Assembly (NCBI RefSeq): GCF_003362805.1
Contig: NZ_QNQT01000001.1
Coordinates: 806,001-870,000, forward strand
Length of the DNA stretch: 64,000 nucleotides
From: Neobacillus piezotolerans
GTDB taxonomy: Bacteria; Bacillota; Bacilli; Bacillales; Cytobacillaceae
Direction: 5' to 3'
In this document: piece by piece, positions 37,292-45,989 of the stretch
Layout: each line of letters starts with the position of its first letter
Position numbering within the stretch: position 1 is the stretch's first letter
The notes under the pieces: generated by a model
The model's input: only the letters and a program-made list of their open reading frames with translations
Told to the model about the DNA's origin: nothing
Databases searched by the model: none
Translations under genes and position numbers: made by a program

Positions 37292-37767
37292 TTCCGCGTC
37301 ACCCTCTTTATCGAGTTTTCAAAACGTATCTTTGAATTTATAAGTGCTTCATTCGAATCTGAAGTATCGAGTACATGGACGAAAAACGTTCTGTTATCTT
37401 CGGAAACCTTGATAACGACAGAACCGGGGGTTAACGTTAGCAATAGTGCCAGGAGAGTAACCTCCAAATCACTCTCCAGATCCGTTTCAAGTGTTAACGT
37501 TCCAGGGGCAATCGCCAATCTCGGCCTGATAATTTGTTTGATAACCATAAAGCTGGAGATAAATAATTCCTGGATGAACACAACGGCCAATTTAATGATA
37601 TTTAAAAAAGTAATCAAATAAAAATTCGCGGGAAGAAAGCGGCGCATTAAAAACAGGACAATCATCCCGGCAAAATAGCCGCTGATAAACGTCAGTACGC
37701 TCCAATCTTCCTGGAGAGCCGTCCAAAGCAGCGCAATAAATAAATTTGTCAATACCTGCATCGGCAC
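37279..37767 (-). CDS. mrpE: Na+/H+ antiporter subunit MrpE
   Basis: 162 residues from GTG 37767. It opens VPMQVLTNLFIALLWTALQ, matching the B. subtilis MrpE N-terminus I remember. Two N-terminal helices are followed by the domain VTLLALLLTLTPGSVVIKVS near 107-126 that marks MrpE. The GTG nine bases earlier (37776) sits on the ribosome site AAAGGGGTG and is less likely. It is separated from mrpD by 150 bases, the only sizeable gap in this operon. Confidence 0.92.
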   Translation of the reverse strand: MPMQVLTNLFIALLWTALQEDWSVLTFISGYFAGMIVLFLMRRFLPANFYLITFLNIIKLAVVFIQELFISSFMVIKQIIRPRLAIAPGTLTLETDLESDLEVTLLALLLTLTPGSVVIKVSEDNRTFFVHVLDTSDSNEALINSKIRFENSIKRVTRKCLN

Positions 37768-37776
37768 GGTGATCAC

Positions 37777-37920
37777 CCCTTTCTGTGAAACTAAAAGACT
37801 GGCTGCGGCACAAAGGGCCGCATTTTGTTACTAAAAGTCTGGATGCGGATCAAGCCACATGGTACTACTGAAAAATATCGCTCATTAAGCCTCGCCTGTT
37901 AGGGGAATTCACCCATACGC
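37777..37920. repeat. mrpD-mrpE intercistronic spacer with direct repeat and hairpin
   Basis: ACTAAAAGACTGGCTGCGGC (37790-37809) and ACTAAAAGTCTGGATGCGGA (37830-37849) match at 17 of 20 positions with a 40-base offset. A small hairpin GCGGC/GCCGC lies between about 37805 and 37820. The spacer is unusual because the other mrp genes overlap or nearly touch. Confidence 0.6.
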
Positions 37921-39402
37921 TCAATTTTTTCCGAGTACCGCTTCAATATAGAGTGAGGGATCCATCAAACTTTTAACAGCGAGGCTGGCAAAAGAATGAA
38001 GCCCTTCGGCGCCAAGACCAAGCGCAACCGTCAAGATTGTTAATGAGGCTATCGGGATAAGCAATCCCTTTTTTAGTTTTTGCCCGTTTTCTTCATCTAA
38101 ATAGGATTCTCCCCAAAAGCCATTCATAAAAATTTTCATCACGGAATAAAGGACCATTAAGCTTGTAAAAAGGCCAATTCCCCCAAGCCAATAGTAACCG
38201 GCTTCGAATGTACCTTCAGTTACAAACACTTTGCCGATGAACCCGCTGAGCGGCGGAATCCCTGACAGGGACAACGCAGCAACAAAGAACATCCATCCCA
38301 GGAAAGGATACGTTTGAATCAATCCGCTGAAATCCCTTAGATTTGCTGTACTTGTAAGGGCGATAATCGTTCCGCCAATTAGGAAAAGAAGGGCTTTAAT
38401 GATGATGTCATGAATTAGATAGTAAATTGCTCCTGTCATCCCTTCGGTGGTTCCGGAAGCCAAGCCGGCTAAAATAAAACCAACTCCGACAATGACGTTA
38501 TACGTAAGGATTTTTTTAACATCCCAATACGCAACCGCGCCGATTGCCCCCAAAACCATTGTTAAGCCGGCCATGATGCCGATCAGGAGATGTGTGCTTT
38601 CAGGCTCATGGTAAAAAACAAGCGTGAACAATCGGATAATCGAATAGATCCCGACCTTCGTCAGGAGCGCCGCGAAAATAGCGGCGATTGCCGTAGGCGG
38701 GGCGCTGTACGATCCAGGGAGCCAAAAGAATAGCAGCAGGCCCGCTTTCAAGCTAAAAACGATTAAAAACAGCAGCGAAATGGCTGTCAAAAGGCCGTCC
38801 TGCCCAGCCTCGGCGACACGCATGGAAAGGTGGGCGAAATTTAATGTGCCCATCGTCGCATACAAGTAAGAAATCGCTACAAGGAATAGTAAGGAAGAAA
38901 GAAGGTTTGTAAGGACGTATTTGATGGATTCCCTAATCTGTATACGGGTTCCCCCAATTGAGATAAGCACATAGGAGGAAATCAGCATAATCTCAAAACA
39001 GACAAAGAGATTGAATATATCGCCGGTGATAAAAGAGCCGTTAACCCCTGTCAGAAGGAATAAAAACAGCGGATAAAAATAGTGCATTTCACGGTCCTTG
39101 CCAATCGAACCGAAGGCATAAATGAGACAGAAAAGCGATACAATGCTGCTAGTTAATAAAAGCAGGGCGGAAAACATATCCGCGGCCAAGCTAACCCCGA
39201 AAGGAGCTTCCCAGCCGCCAATATGGAGAACCTGGATGCCTTCATTTTTAATCTGCGAAATTAATACCGCTGATACTGCCCCGGTTCCGGCGATGGCGAG
39301 AATTCCCAGCATCCGCTGGAAGTATATTCTTTTCCGGACAATGACCATGAACATCCCTGTGATTAACGGGATGATGATGGGCAGTATTAGTAAATTATTC
39401 AT
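37921..39402 (-). CDS. mrpD: Na+/H+ antiporter subunit MrpD
   Basis: 493 residues, 14 helices, related to respiratory Complex I subunits. The family lysine/glutamate elements are visible: GDIFNLFVCFEIMLISSYVL near 125-144 with the conserved Glu, and GSYSAPPTAIAAIFAALLTK near 229-248. MrpA and MrpD are the proton and sodium pathways. I placed the start at ATG 39402 with AGAGG upstream; ATG 39408 is two codons earlier and possible. It overlaps mrpC by eight to fourteen bases. Confidence 0.95.
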   Translation of the reverse strand: MNNLLILPIIIPLITGMFMVIVRKRIYFQRMLGILAIAGTGAVSAVLISQIKNEGIQVLHIGGWEAPFGVSLAADMFSALLLLTSSIVSLFCLIYAFGSIGKDREMHYFYPLFLFLLTGVNGSFITGDIFNLFVCFEIMLISSYVLISIGGTRIQIRESIKYVLTNLLSSLLFLVAISYLYATMGTLNFAHLSMRVAEAGQDGLLTAISLLFLIVFSLKAGLLLFFWLPGSYSAPPTAIAAIFAALLTKVGIYSIIRLFTLVFYHEPESTHLLIGIMAGLTMVLGAIGAVAYWDVKKILTYNVIVGVGFILAGLASGTTEGMTGAIYYLIHDIIIKALLFLIGGTIIALTSTANLRDFSGLIQTYPFLGWMFFVAALSLSGIPPLSGFIGKVFVTEGTFEAGYYWLGGIGLFTSLMVLYSVMKIFMNGFWGESYLDEENGQKLKKGLLIPIASLTILTVALGLGAEGLHSFASLAVKSLMDPSLYIEAVLGKN

Positions 39403-39733
39403 TTTCATTACCTCTCATTAGCTGCGTGTCATCCGTGCCAAGCACCTTGTATGCCCGATAGCTCAGGACTAGGAAAAGGGCGGTCGTGGCAAAGTTGATG
39501 ACAATCGCGGTCAAAATCAGCGCCTGCGGCAATGGGTCCGTAAAGGTAGACCTGCCTAAACCCAAAAGTGGGGGGGCACCGGTTTTCAATCCGCCCATTG
39601 TTAGGATAAGCAGATTGACTGCATGGCTTAAAATGGACGTTCCAAAAATAATCCTCAAAAGATTTCCTGATAAAAGTAAATATGTTCCTATTGTAAAGAG
39701 GACGCCAACAAGTATCGAGAGCATTGTTTCCAT
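39395..39733 (-). CDS. mrpC: Na+/H+ antiporter subunit MrpC
   Basis: 112 residues with three helices, homologous to Complex I NuoK. Family segment FGTSILSHAVNLLILTMGGL near 30-49 and TDPLPQALILTAIVINFATT near 66-85, including the Pro-Gln-Ala-Leu motif. It begins close to the end of mrpB and overlaps mrpD. Confidence 0.95.
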   Translation of the reverse strand: METMLSILVGVLFTIGTYLLLSGNLLRIIFGTSILSHAVNLLILTMGGLKTGAPPLLGLGRSTFTDPLPQALILTAIVINFATTALFLVLSYRAYKVLGTDDTQLMRGNENE

Positions 39734-39735
39734 AA

Positions 39736-40161
39736 TTATCGGTCCTCGCTTATCGTAATAATGATAGTCATGGCTGTGCCGATTACCGCCAATGCAACCC
39801 CAAGGTCGAAAATCATCGCCGTTGCCAGCTCAGTTTTACCGAAGAGGGGGAGGTCGAAATAATTGAATGCCTGAGTAAGGAAATGGCGGCCATAGAGCAT
39901 TCCGCCAACCCCTGTGAAAACTGCAATCAGCACGCCTAATGCCGCCATCGCTTTGAAATCAAACGGAATGTTGTCCCGTACTGACTCAATATCGTAAGTC
40001 AGGAATAGAAGAGTGATGGCACATGCGAGCGCAAGCCCGCCTATAAACCCGCCTCCTGGATGATGGTGTCCGGATATGAAAAGGTTAATTGCAAAAGTGA
40101 GAATGATGACAACGGCGATTCTTGCTACAATTCGCAGGATGACGTCATTTTGTTTCTTCAT
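39736..40161 (-). CDS. mrpB: Na+/H+ antiporter subunit MrpB
   Basis: 141 residues with four helices. The hallmark SGHHHPGGGFIGGLALACAI lies near 27-46. I placed the start at ATG 40161 rather than the GTG three codons earlier, because the ribosome site AGGGGTGGG covers that GTG. It overlaps the end of mrpA by 17 bases. Confidence 0.95.
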   Translation of the reverse strand: MKKQNDVILRIVARIAVVIILTFAINLFISGHHHPGGGFIGGLALACAITLLFLTYDIESVRDNIPFDFKAMAALGVLIAVFTGVGGMLYGRHFLTQAFNYFDLPLFGKTELATAMIFDLGVALAVIGTAMTIIITISEDR

Positions 40162-42559
40162 TCTTCCCACCCCTGTCCAGATTTAGTTTTATTAACGTAA
40201 ATACCCCAAGAGCGGCTATTGAGAGAACCGATATCTCCATCATCGTATCAATGCCCCTAAAATCAACAAGAATGGCATTGACAATATTTTTGGCGCCGGC
40301 CAGTTCATACGAGTTTTTATAATAGCTTGAGATCGGCTCAAACATCCTGTTGCCATTGGAAGCCAAAGCAAACAGCGTAACAGTCGCCCCGACTCCCAGA
40401 GAGATAATCAGATTTAACGGCTTGAACGGCATTCGCCCTGCCGCTTTCGGGAATTTCGGCAAATGGTAGTAGCAAAGTAGGAATAAAACGGTTGTTACGG
40501 TTTCGATTACCATTTGCGTTAATGCCAAATCCGGAGCCCTGAAAATAACAAATAGGATGGATACAAGGTAGCCGATACCACCAAGGGCTATGATAGACGC
40601 CATTCTCGTTTTCGCAAAAAGTACGGCAAAGGAGGCAGTGAGCAGCGCCACCGCAATCGCGCCTTCAAATAGGGTGATTGGCGCATTATTTACCGAAGAA
40701 AATGAAAGCCGATTTGAAACAAGGAGAGCCCCTCCAGCGAGCAGGGTCAAAAATCCGAACGTATAGACAATGTAGTCTCTAATAGAGCCAGTCATATATT
40801 TCTCGGTAAGGAAACGTGAACCTTCTTCGCCGCGTTCCAGCCCTAAAGCATAGAACGAATTCAACGTCAGGGGTTCTGGATAGCGCCTTAAAAGGCCAAC
40901 CCAGCTTTTTCGGGACCGATACAAGAGGATCCCAAACAAAACAACGCCAACTGTCATGATAAGTTCTGGATTGAACCCGTGCCAGGCACTGATCTTTTTC
41001 GCGAATACGTTTTCGGGCAGTCCTGGCAATACCGCATGGGAAGCGGGTTGCAGGAAGTATTTCGAAAGGGCGTTCGGAAAAAAGAAGATGCCCACGACAA
41101 GTGAAGCCAGTACAATTGGGGGAATCAACATCCCAAGCGGGGCTTCGTGAGGTTTTTTATCCAATCTTTCGGGCTTATATTTCCCTCTAAAGGTTTTAAA
41201 GACCAGAACTAAGCAATATATGAAAGTAAATACACTGGCAACCCATGCGACTGCCGGAAAAAGGGCCCCAAGTGTGTCCATGTTAAAAATAGACATCTTG
41301 GACGCATCGAGCATCGCCGTAAAAAACATTTCCTTGCTTAAAAAGCCATTAAATGGTGGCAACCCTGCCATAGAAAAAGCACCAATCAGTGCAAGGGTAA
41401 AGGAAACAGGCATTATTTGCATCAAACCGCCCAGCTTCCGGATGTCGCGTGTTCCAGTCTCATGGTCGATAATTCCTACCACCATGAAAAGCGCACCTTT
41501 AAACGTGGAATGGTTAATCAGATGAAAAACAGCAGCCAAAACAGCAACCGCATAGACGGAGGACTCATCGCTTCCTGTAAAATACAAAGCCGCAGACCCG
41601 ACACCGAACAGGCTCATGATCAGGCCCAGCTGACTGATGGTTGAATACGCAAGGAGCGCTTTTAAATCAGTCTGTTTCACAGCGTTTAATGAACCATAGA
41701 GCAATGTGACGAGACCAATCCCGGAAACGAGCCAAAACCACTCAGCCTCTCCTCCGAATACTGGAGTGAATCGGGCCACTAAATAGATGCCAGCTTTGAC
41801 CATCGTCGCTGAATGGAGATATGCACTGATAGGTGTAGGAGCTTCCATCGCCCCTGGCAGCCATATGCTGAACGGGAACTGTGCCGATTTTGTAAATGCG
41901 CCAAGCAGAATCAAAATCATCGCCGGAATGAATAGGGAGTCGGAAGTGATGTCTCCAACGTGGGAAATCATGTCCCGGATGCTGTAGGTCCCGGTTATCA
42001 TCGACAGCATAATAAAGCCCGCCAGCATCGACAGCCCGCCGAAAATTGTAATCATCATCGATTTTTGCGCACCATAACGCGATCGCTCACGCTGGTACCA
42101 ATAGGCAATTAACAAAAAGGATGAAATGCTCGTCAATTCCCAAAATACATAGAGAAGAAGAATGTTGTCAGAAAAGACGACCCCGAGCATCGCACCCATG
42201 AATAAAAGGAGATACACATAGAAATTGTGGAGTGCTTCTGTGTGCTTGGACATATAATAAATCGAATAAAGGATGACCAGTGCGCCTATTCCGGTAATCA
42301 ACAGCCCGAAAATAAGGCCTAGCCCATCCAGATAAAGGGTAAAGTCGAAATTGAACGATGGCATCCAGGGAACAGAACGCAAGAGGTTGTTTCCTTCGGA
42401 GATGCGTGGCACAAAACGGAGCAGATACAGGAAGAGAGTGATTGGTACGAGAAGAACGAACCATCCAGTGTGCACCCGCGGTGTCAAATATTTATATAGC
42501 AGCGGCACGAAAAGTGCGAATAAAAAAGGGCATAAGACAATAAAGTGCAGAGTATGCAA
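40145..42559 (-). CDS. mrpA: Na+/H+ antiporter subunit MrpA
   Basis: 804 residues, close to the 801 of B. subtilis, with about 21 helices. It joins a NuoL-like part (conserved YVFWELTSISSFLLIAYWY near 138-156, FPFSIWLPGAMEAPTPISAY near 229-248) to a C-terminal MrpB-like extension. The Mrp complex exchanges cytoplasmic Na+ for H+ and supports alkali and salt tolerance and sporulation. The TTG start has GGAGG eight bases upstream. This is the first gene of mrpABCDEFG. No promoter boxes could be assigned with confidence in the 178-base divergent region shared with the USP gene. Confidence 0.95.
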   Translation of the reverse strand: MHTLHFIVLCPFLFALFVPLLYKYLTPRVHTGWFVLLVPITLFLYLLRFVPRISEGNNLLRSVPWMPSFNFDFTLYLDGLGLIFGLLITGIGALVILYSIYYMSKHTEALHNFYVYLLLFMGAMLGVVFSDNILLLYVFWELTSISSFLLIAYWYQRERSRYGAQKSMMITIFGGLSMLAGFIMLSMITGTYSIRDMISHVGDITSDSLFIPAMILILLGAFTKSAQFPFSIWLPGAMEAPTPISAYLHSATMVKAGIYLVARFTPVFGGEAEWFWLVSGIGLVTLLYGSLNAVKQTDLKALLAYSTISQLGLIMSLFGVGSAALYFTGSDESSVYAVAVLAAVFHLINHSTFKGALFMVVGIIDHETGTRDIRKLGGLMQIMPVSFTLALIGAFSMAGLPPFNGFLSKEMFFTAMLDASKMSIFNMDTLGALFPAVAWVASVFTFIYCLVLVFKTFRGKYKPERLDKKPHEAPLGMLIPPIVLASLVVGIFFFPNALSKYFLQPASHAVLPGLPENVFAKKISAWHGFNPELIMTVGVVLFGILLYRSRKSWVGLLRRYPEPLTLNSFYALGLERGEEGSRFLTEKYMTGSIRDYIVYTFGFLTLLAGGALLVSNRLSFSSVNNAPITLFEGAIAVALLTASFAVLFAKTRMASIIALGGIGYLVSILFVIFRAPDLALTQMVIETVTTVLFLLCYYHLPKFPKAAGRMPFKPLNLIISLGVGATVTLFALASNGNRMFEPISSYYKNSYELAGAKNIVNAILVDFRGIDTMMEISVLSIAALGVFTLIKLNLDRGGKNEETK

Positions 42560-42737
42560 TTTAACCGCCTCCTTCTAAAAAATCATTTGCAGCGGAGTAA
42601 AGCTGTTCTTTCCTATATTTATGGAATCAGGTAGTATTTACTGGCATTGACTAGCCTGCTTGCTTAAGATATAGTCATACAGAGCCACCCTATATTATTT
42701 GTTAAGAACTTCACATCTATACCGAGGTGACATCATA

Positions 42738-43427
42738 ATGGAAAAAATCAAGGGGCGCATGGACGAAGGCATCCTCGTCTGCGTCTATTACGGCCCAAAT
42801 GGCGAACGGCTTATCCAGCGCGGCTGCAAAATTGCGAGTATGCTGAACTGCCCGCTTTATATTTTAACCGTAGACCCAAACCCATTCAGCGAAATGGACG
42901 CGGAAAAATCTCACTATATCGCCAAGTGGAATAAAATCGCGGAAGGCCATGACGCCGTCTCGTTTATCTTAAAGGATAATGAGAAAAGGCCGATTTCAAA
43001 GGTGATTGCACAAGTAGCCAGGGAAAAGCAGGTTACACAAATCATCCTGGGACAAACGGCGCAAAGCAGATGGGAGCAAATTGCAAAGGGATCCATCATT
43101 AACTCATTGCTGAGGGAAATTCCATTTGTCGATTTGCATATTATCTCAGTTCCCCGTTATTTAAAAGAAGCGGAAGGCCACTATGAAAAAGGGGTCCGCG
43201 CTTATCTTGTCAAAGACAAAGAAAACTACCGGGTGATATTTAAACATACAAAGGATGTATTATTTGAAGGTATTTTCTTTAAGGAACAAGGAACGGATTT
43301 CAATACTGGCGTTTTCAAGTTCATGAAAGACGAGAAGATGCTTCATGTCCAGGTCATCGATGATACCGTTATGGCTCTCGAGAATGTCGAAATGGAAATG
43401 GATATTCAGGACGAAGATGATGAATAA
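42738..43427 (+). CDS. Stand-alone KdpD-type universal stress protein
   Basis: 229 residues. The first 140 match the USP domain that follows the sensor part in KdpD: EGILVCVYYGPNGERLIQRG near 9-28, VTQIILGQTAQSRWEQIAKG near 98-117 and INSLLREIPFVDLHIISVP. The kinase portion of KdpD is absent; a 90-residue C-terminal tail ending in an acidic EMEMDIQDEDDE follows. It binds nucleotide or second messenger in related proteins (family knowledge), possibly cyclic-di-AMP. It is divergent from mrpA, so a link to K+/Na+ homeostasis is likely (inference). Start ATG 42738 after GAGGTGA. Confidence 0.8.
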   Translation: MEKIKGRMDEGILVCVYYGPNGERLIQRGCKIASMLNCPLYILTVDPNPFSEMDAEKSHYIAKWNKIAEGHDAVSFILKDNEKRPISKVIAQVAREKQVTQIILGQTAQSRWEQIAKGSIINSLLREIPFVDLHIISVPRYLKEAEGHYEKGVRAYLVKDKENYRVIFKHTKDVLFEGIFFKEQGTDFNTGVFKFMKDEKMLHVQVIDDTVMALENVEMEMDIQDEDDE

Positions 43428-43438
43428 AAAGTTGTGGG

Positions 43439-43465
43439 CCTCCGCTAATTAAGCGGGGGTCATTT
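43439..43465 (+). terminator. Terminator of the USP gene
   Basis: CCTCCGCT (43439-43446) pairs with AGCGGGGG (43451-43458) with one G-U, followed by TCATTTTG. It converges on the recombinase gene. Confidence 0.6.
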
Positions 43466-43523
43466 TGCGTCCAAAAATGTTTTGCCTTCCCTTTAGGACG
43501 CCTCCGGCATGTTGGGTTCACCG

Positions 43524-44087
43524 CTACAGGTTTACATCCACCCGGATTAATGAATCCTGTTCTCCGTCAATTCCAATGTATTTTAACGTTTCCTTTGGGC
43601 TATGGTGGTTAAAAACCTCCATTAAGATTGAAATCGCGATCCCTTTTCGGTAGGCATGGTAGCCAAACGTTTTTCTAAGGGTATGCGTTCCGATTTTACC
43701 CTGGGCTCCAACTTTTTTAGCGGCTTGGTTGATAATTCGATAAGCTTGCTGCCTGGTGATCGGAAATTCGTTCTTCTTGGACTTGAACAAATAATCATCT
43801 TCCTTCAGTGTGCGCTGATGAAAATAGATTTCCAGTTCAGAGCGGATGCTGTTGTTCAAATAAAAAGCCTTTGGTTTCTCGCCTTCCGAGTCATCGATAA
43901 TCGTAAATTCCTTTAACGACTCTCCGTCCCATACGTCTTTCACCTTTAGGGAAAGCAAGTCGCTAACCCTGATTCCGGTATTAATCCCAAATACAAAAAG
44001 CAGCACATCCCGTTGTGAATGCTCCCTTAATTCATCCTTTATGGCATTGATTCGATCAATGTCTTTAATTGGGTCAACGAACTCCAC
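43524..44087 (-). CDS. Minimal tyrosine recombinase (catalytic domain only)
   Basis: 187 residues consisting of just the integrase catalytic domain. All active-site elements are present: Arg40 in NTGIRVSDLL, His135 and Arg138 in GTHTLRKTFG, His161 in NHHSPKETLKY and the nucleophile Tyr170. The N-terminal SAM-like arm found in XerC/D or phage integrases (another 100-110 residues) is missing, so this group must bind DNA differently or as a partner. I chose GTG 44087 with GGGAGGA six to seven bases upstream. No phage or transposon genes accompany it; the neighbours are a USP gene and a small membrane-protein gene. Confidence 0.85.
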   Translation of the reverse strand: MEFVDPIKDIDRINAIKDELREHSQRDVLLFVFGINTGIRVSDLLSLKVKDVWDGESLKEFTIIDDSEGEKPKAFYLNNSIRSELEIYFHQRTLKEDDYLFKSKKNEFPITRQQAYRIINQAAKKVGAQGKIGTHTLRKTFGYHAYRKGIAISILMEVFNHHSPKETLKYIGIDGEQDSLIRVDVNL

Positions 44088-44100
44088 AGGTACTCCTCCC

Positions 44101-44149
44101 AATGTTACATAAAATAATTTTATCATAAGTTAAGTTACATAACAAAATG
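44101..44149 (-). promoter_or_regulatory. Repeat-rich control element before the recombinase, copy A
   Basis: On the minus strand TATGTAACTTAACTTATGAT then AAAATTATTTTATGTAACAT; two TTATGTAAC elements in direct orientation. A similar block lies at 44648-44695. The position just upstream of the recombinase start suggests promoter or operator. Confidence 0.5.
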
Positions 44150-44172
44150 ATAAACGCAAAAAATGTCGATTT

Positions 44173-44484
44173 TTAAGAAATGGGGGGCTGTTTTAAGTAT
44201 TTCCTGCTTAACACAAACAAGCTAATGAAAAGGGTGATAATTGAAATGAACTTGCTTCCCAAAATTAAACCGGCTGCATAGTTCTTATCGACTGGGATAA
44301 AAGGAAGGGCAATCATCAAGAATGCGAGGGCAATCGCAATAAATAGGACAAAAAACGCATTCGTATAGGATTTATTAATGATAAAAAAACTGGTCTGGCT
44401 GCTTGGTGCATAAATCGAAGCGATATAACCCAGGGCCAAGACAACCAAATACACAAGTATTATGATGCTGATACTAATACCCAT
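44173..44484 (-). CDS. Small membrane protein of unknown function
   Basis: 103 residues with three hydrophobic segments: IIILVYLVVLALGYIASIYA, NAFFVLFIAIALAFLMIALP and GSKFISIITLFISLFVLSRK. The start is preceded by GGAGG. I do not recognise a family. It lies upstream of the recombinase on the same strand, 85 bases apart, and so may be cotranscribed with it. Confidence 0.6.
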   Translation of the reverse strand: MGISISIIILVYLVVLALGYIASIYAPSSQTSFFIINKSYTNAFFVLFIAIALAFLMIALPFIPVDKNYAAGLILGSKFISIITLFISLFVLSRKYLKQPPIS

Positions 44485-44647
44485 AAGATACCTCCTGTGT
44501 TATTAATTATTTAAATGCTAACCAGAAGGGAGAAGGAACCTGATTGCTTGTTCTGTGGAATCGGGAAAAACTGATTAAAACCGAAGAGAGCTTCTGGTTG
44601 AAAAGATCAGACGCTGATGAATGAACGACCTACATATGGGGAGTTAA

Positions 44648-44695
44648 TGTAACATAATTCTATTTTAACAAAAGGTTAAGTTACATTATAGTGTT
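44648..44695. promoter_or_regulatory. Repeat-rich control element, copy B
   Basis: On the minus strand AATGTAACTTAACCTTTTGT then TAAAATAGAATTATGTTACATT. It shares the TGTAACTTAAC start and the TAAAAT centre with copy A at 44101-44149, but its right end is inverted (TGTTACA), making a TGTAAC/GTTACA palindrome. Confidence 0.45.
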
Positions 44696-44736
44696 TTGTC
44701 TTAACAATTTAAGCTGGATAGTTTAAGGTGGTTATT

Positions 44737-44841
44737 TTGAAAATGCAGTGGCCTCGGGAGCTGTTGGAAGGGGAGTGGGAATCTTTATCGAAAGGCGATT
44801 TAACTGTGGAAAATCGTGGGGTAAAGAAAAAGGAACGGTGA
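44737..44841 (+). CDS. Possible 34-residue open reading frame
   Basis: TTG 44737 is preceded by AAGGTGG four to five bases upstream and encodes a 34-residue charged peptide opening MKMQWPRELLEGEWES and ending GVKKKER. It is short and has no recognised relatives. The good ribosome site and the promoter-like element B just upstream are the only support. It may equally be chance, or the truncated start of a larger lost gene. Confidence 0.25.
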   Translation: MKMQWPRELLEGEWESLSKGDLTVENRGVKKKER

Positions 44842-44872
44842 AGTGGGAAAACACCCCATATTTAAATCAACA

Positions 44873-44915
44873 AAAATAGACCTTCATATTACCATTCAAT
44901 TTGAAGGTCATTTTG
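44873..44915. terminator. Terminator of the IclR gene (usable both ways)
   Basis: GACCTTCA (44879-44886) pairs with TGAAGGTC (44902-44909); TATTTTTG follows on the minus strand and ATTTTGTATT on the plus strand. Confidence 0.75.
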
Positions 44916-44990
44916 TATTAGTTTTTAATGTCTGCGATCGTTTACAGAACCGTTTGAATGGTAGTTTGTCCCTTTTTTAACTCGTGAAAA

Positions 44991-45767
44991 TCACTTATTA
45001 TATCCCATCCTTTGAGAAGCTTCCTTGCCTGCATTCATTACCTTTTTAGCAATTTCCGGTACCTTATAATCCTGCATTCTTTGGATTGGACCGACAACAT
45101 TTATGGCGCAGACAACCTTCCCTGTATAATCGTGAATGGGGGCTGACACGGATCTGGTTCCTTCTGTTAATTCCTCTGTACTTATTGCGTACCCTCTGTC
45201 TCGGATTGTCTTTAGTTCTTTCCGCAACTCATCGGGATCTGTAATACTTTTGCTCGTATACGCATGCAACCCTTTTTTGATTACCTCTTCAACGAGATTG
45301 TTTTCATTGAAAGCAAGCAGCACTTTCCCTGAGCTTGTGCAGTACGAGGGGTTCTTTCTCCCAAGATGGGTAAGGATGCGAACTGGATGGCTGCATTCTT
45401 CCTTATGGATGTAGATTGTGTCAAGGCCATCGAGAATCGATAAATGAGCTGTTTCCCCTGTATCATTTACTAATTTATAGAGTAGGGGTGCCGCCTCCTT
45501 ATGGATTTCAAGGTGGTTTGTAACAATCCCCCCTAGTGTCAATACCGATAATCCAAGTTTGTACTTTCCCGTCTTATTCTCTTTTATGACAAACCCCTCA
45601 TGAGCAAGAGTTGCAAGTAAACGGCTTACCGTACTTTTTCCCAGACCAAGAGATTCTGATAGATCTTTTACTTTAAGTGTTGGTTCAAACGTGGAAAAAC
45701 TCTTGAGAATCCGAAGAGCATTACTAACAGATGAAAGAATTTGTGGATTTTCGCTTTTCTTGGACAT
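44991..45767 (-). CDS. IclR-family regulator, probable activator of the aromatic cluster
   Basis: 258 residues. The winged-helix domain (about 10-72) shows LKVKDLSESLGLGKSTVSRL as the recognition region; the effector domain (about 75-255) has the family blocks HLSILDGLDTIYIHKEE near 105, GRKNPSYCTSSGKVLLAF near 129 and STEELTEGTRSVSAPIHDYT near 200. IclR relatives such as PcaU and PobR sense aromatic acids and activate their catabolic genes. It faces the dioxygenase gene across a 434-base region holding two operator palindromes, one of them 22 bases upstream of its own start, which suggests autorepression. Start ATG follows AAGGGGGATG. Confidence 0.92.
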   Translation of the reverse strand: MSKKSENPQILSSVSNALRILKSFSTFEPTLKVKDLSESLGLGKSTVSRLLATLAHEGFVIKENKTGKYKLGLSVLTLGGIVTNHLEIHKEAAPLLYKLVNDTGETAHLSILDGLDTIYIHKEECSHPVRILTHLGRKNPSYCTSSGKVLLAFNENNLVEEVIKKGLHAYTSKSITDPDELRKELKTIRDRGYAISTEELTEGTRSVSAPIHDYTGKVVCAINVVGPIQRMQDYKVPEIAKKVMNAGKEASQRMGYNK

Positions 45768-45789
45768 TTTTCATCCCCCTTTTGCAACT

Positions 45790-45809
45790 TGTTCCATATA
45801 AAGGAACAT
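45790..45809. promoter_or_regulatory. Putative IclR operator, site 1 (regulator's own promoter)
   Basis: TGTTCCATATAAAGGAACAT. A near-perfect palindrome with arms TGTTCC and GGAACA, 22 bases before the IclR start. On the minus strand a TATAAA box lies just upstream, so binding here should block the regulator's own promoter. Confidence 0.7.
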
Positions 45810-45989
45810 CGCTATTTTATATGCTAAGTAATTTATATATACTATGTATATTCTGAATATTCAACCAACAATTTAGAGAATAAGAATTTCCTAATGAAAT
45901 CTCTTTTTTTTATCATCAAAGAGCCCGGGATAGAAACTACAAAAAAATATTTATTTAATAATTGCCATTATTTTAAATTTTTTTAATTT

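Larger units (their letters stand above)
44485..44990. other. Intergenic region around the recombinase-IclR boundary
   Basis: About 500 bases. Recognised within it: control element B (44648-44695), the possible small frame (44737-44841) and the terminator at 44873-44915. Nothing else could be supported. Confidence 0.4.

Noticed and set aside
43524-44126. Recombinase taken as evidence of a prophage or integrative element
   Set aside because: No phage, transfer or replication genes nearby and no flanking attachment-type duplication could be established.
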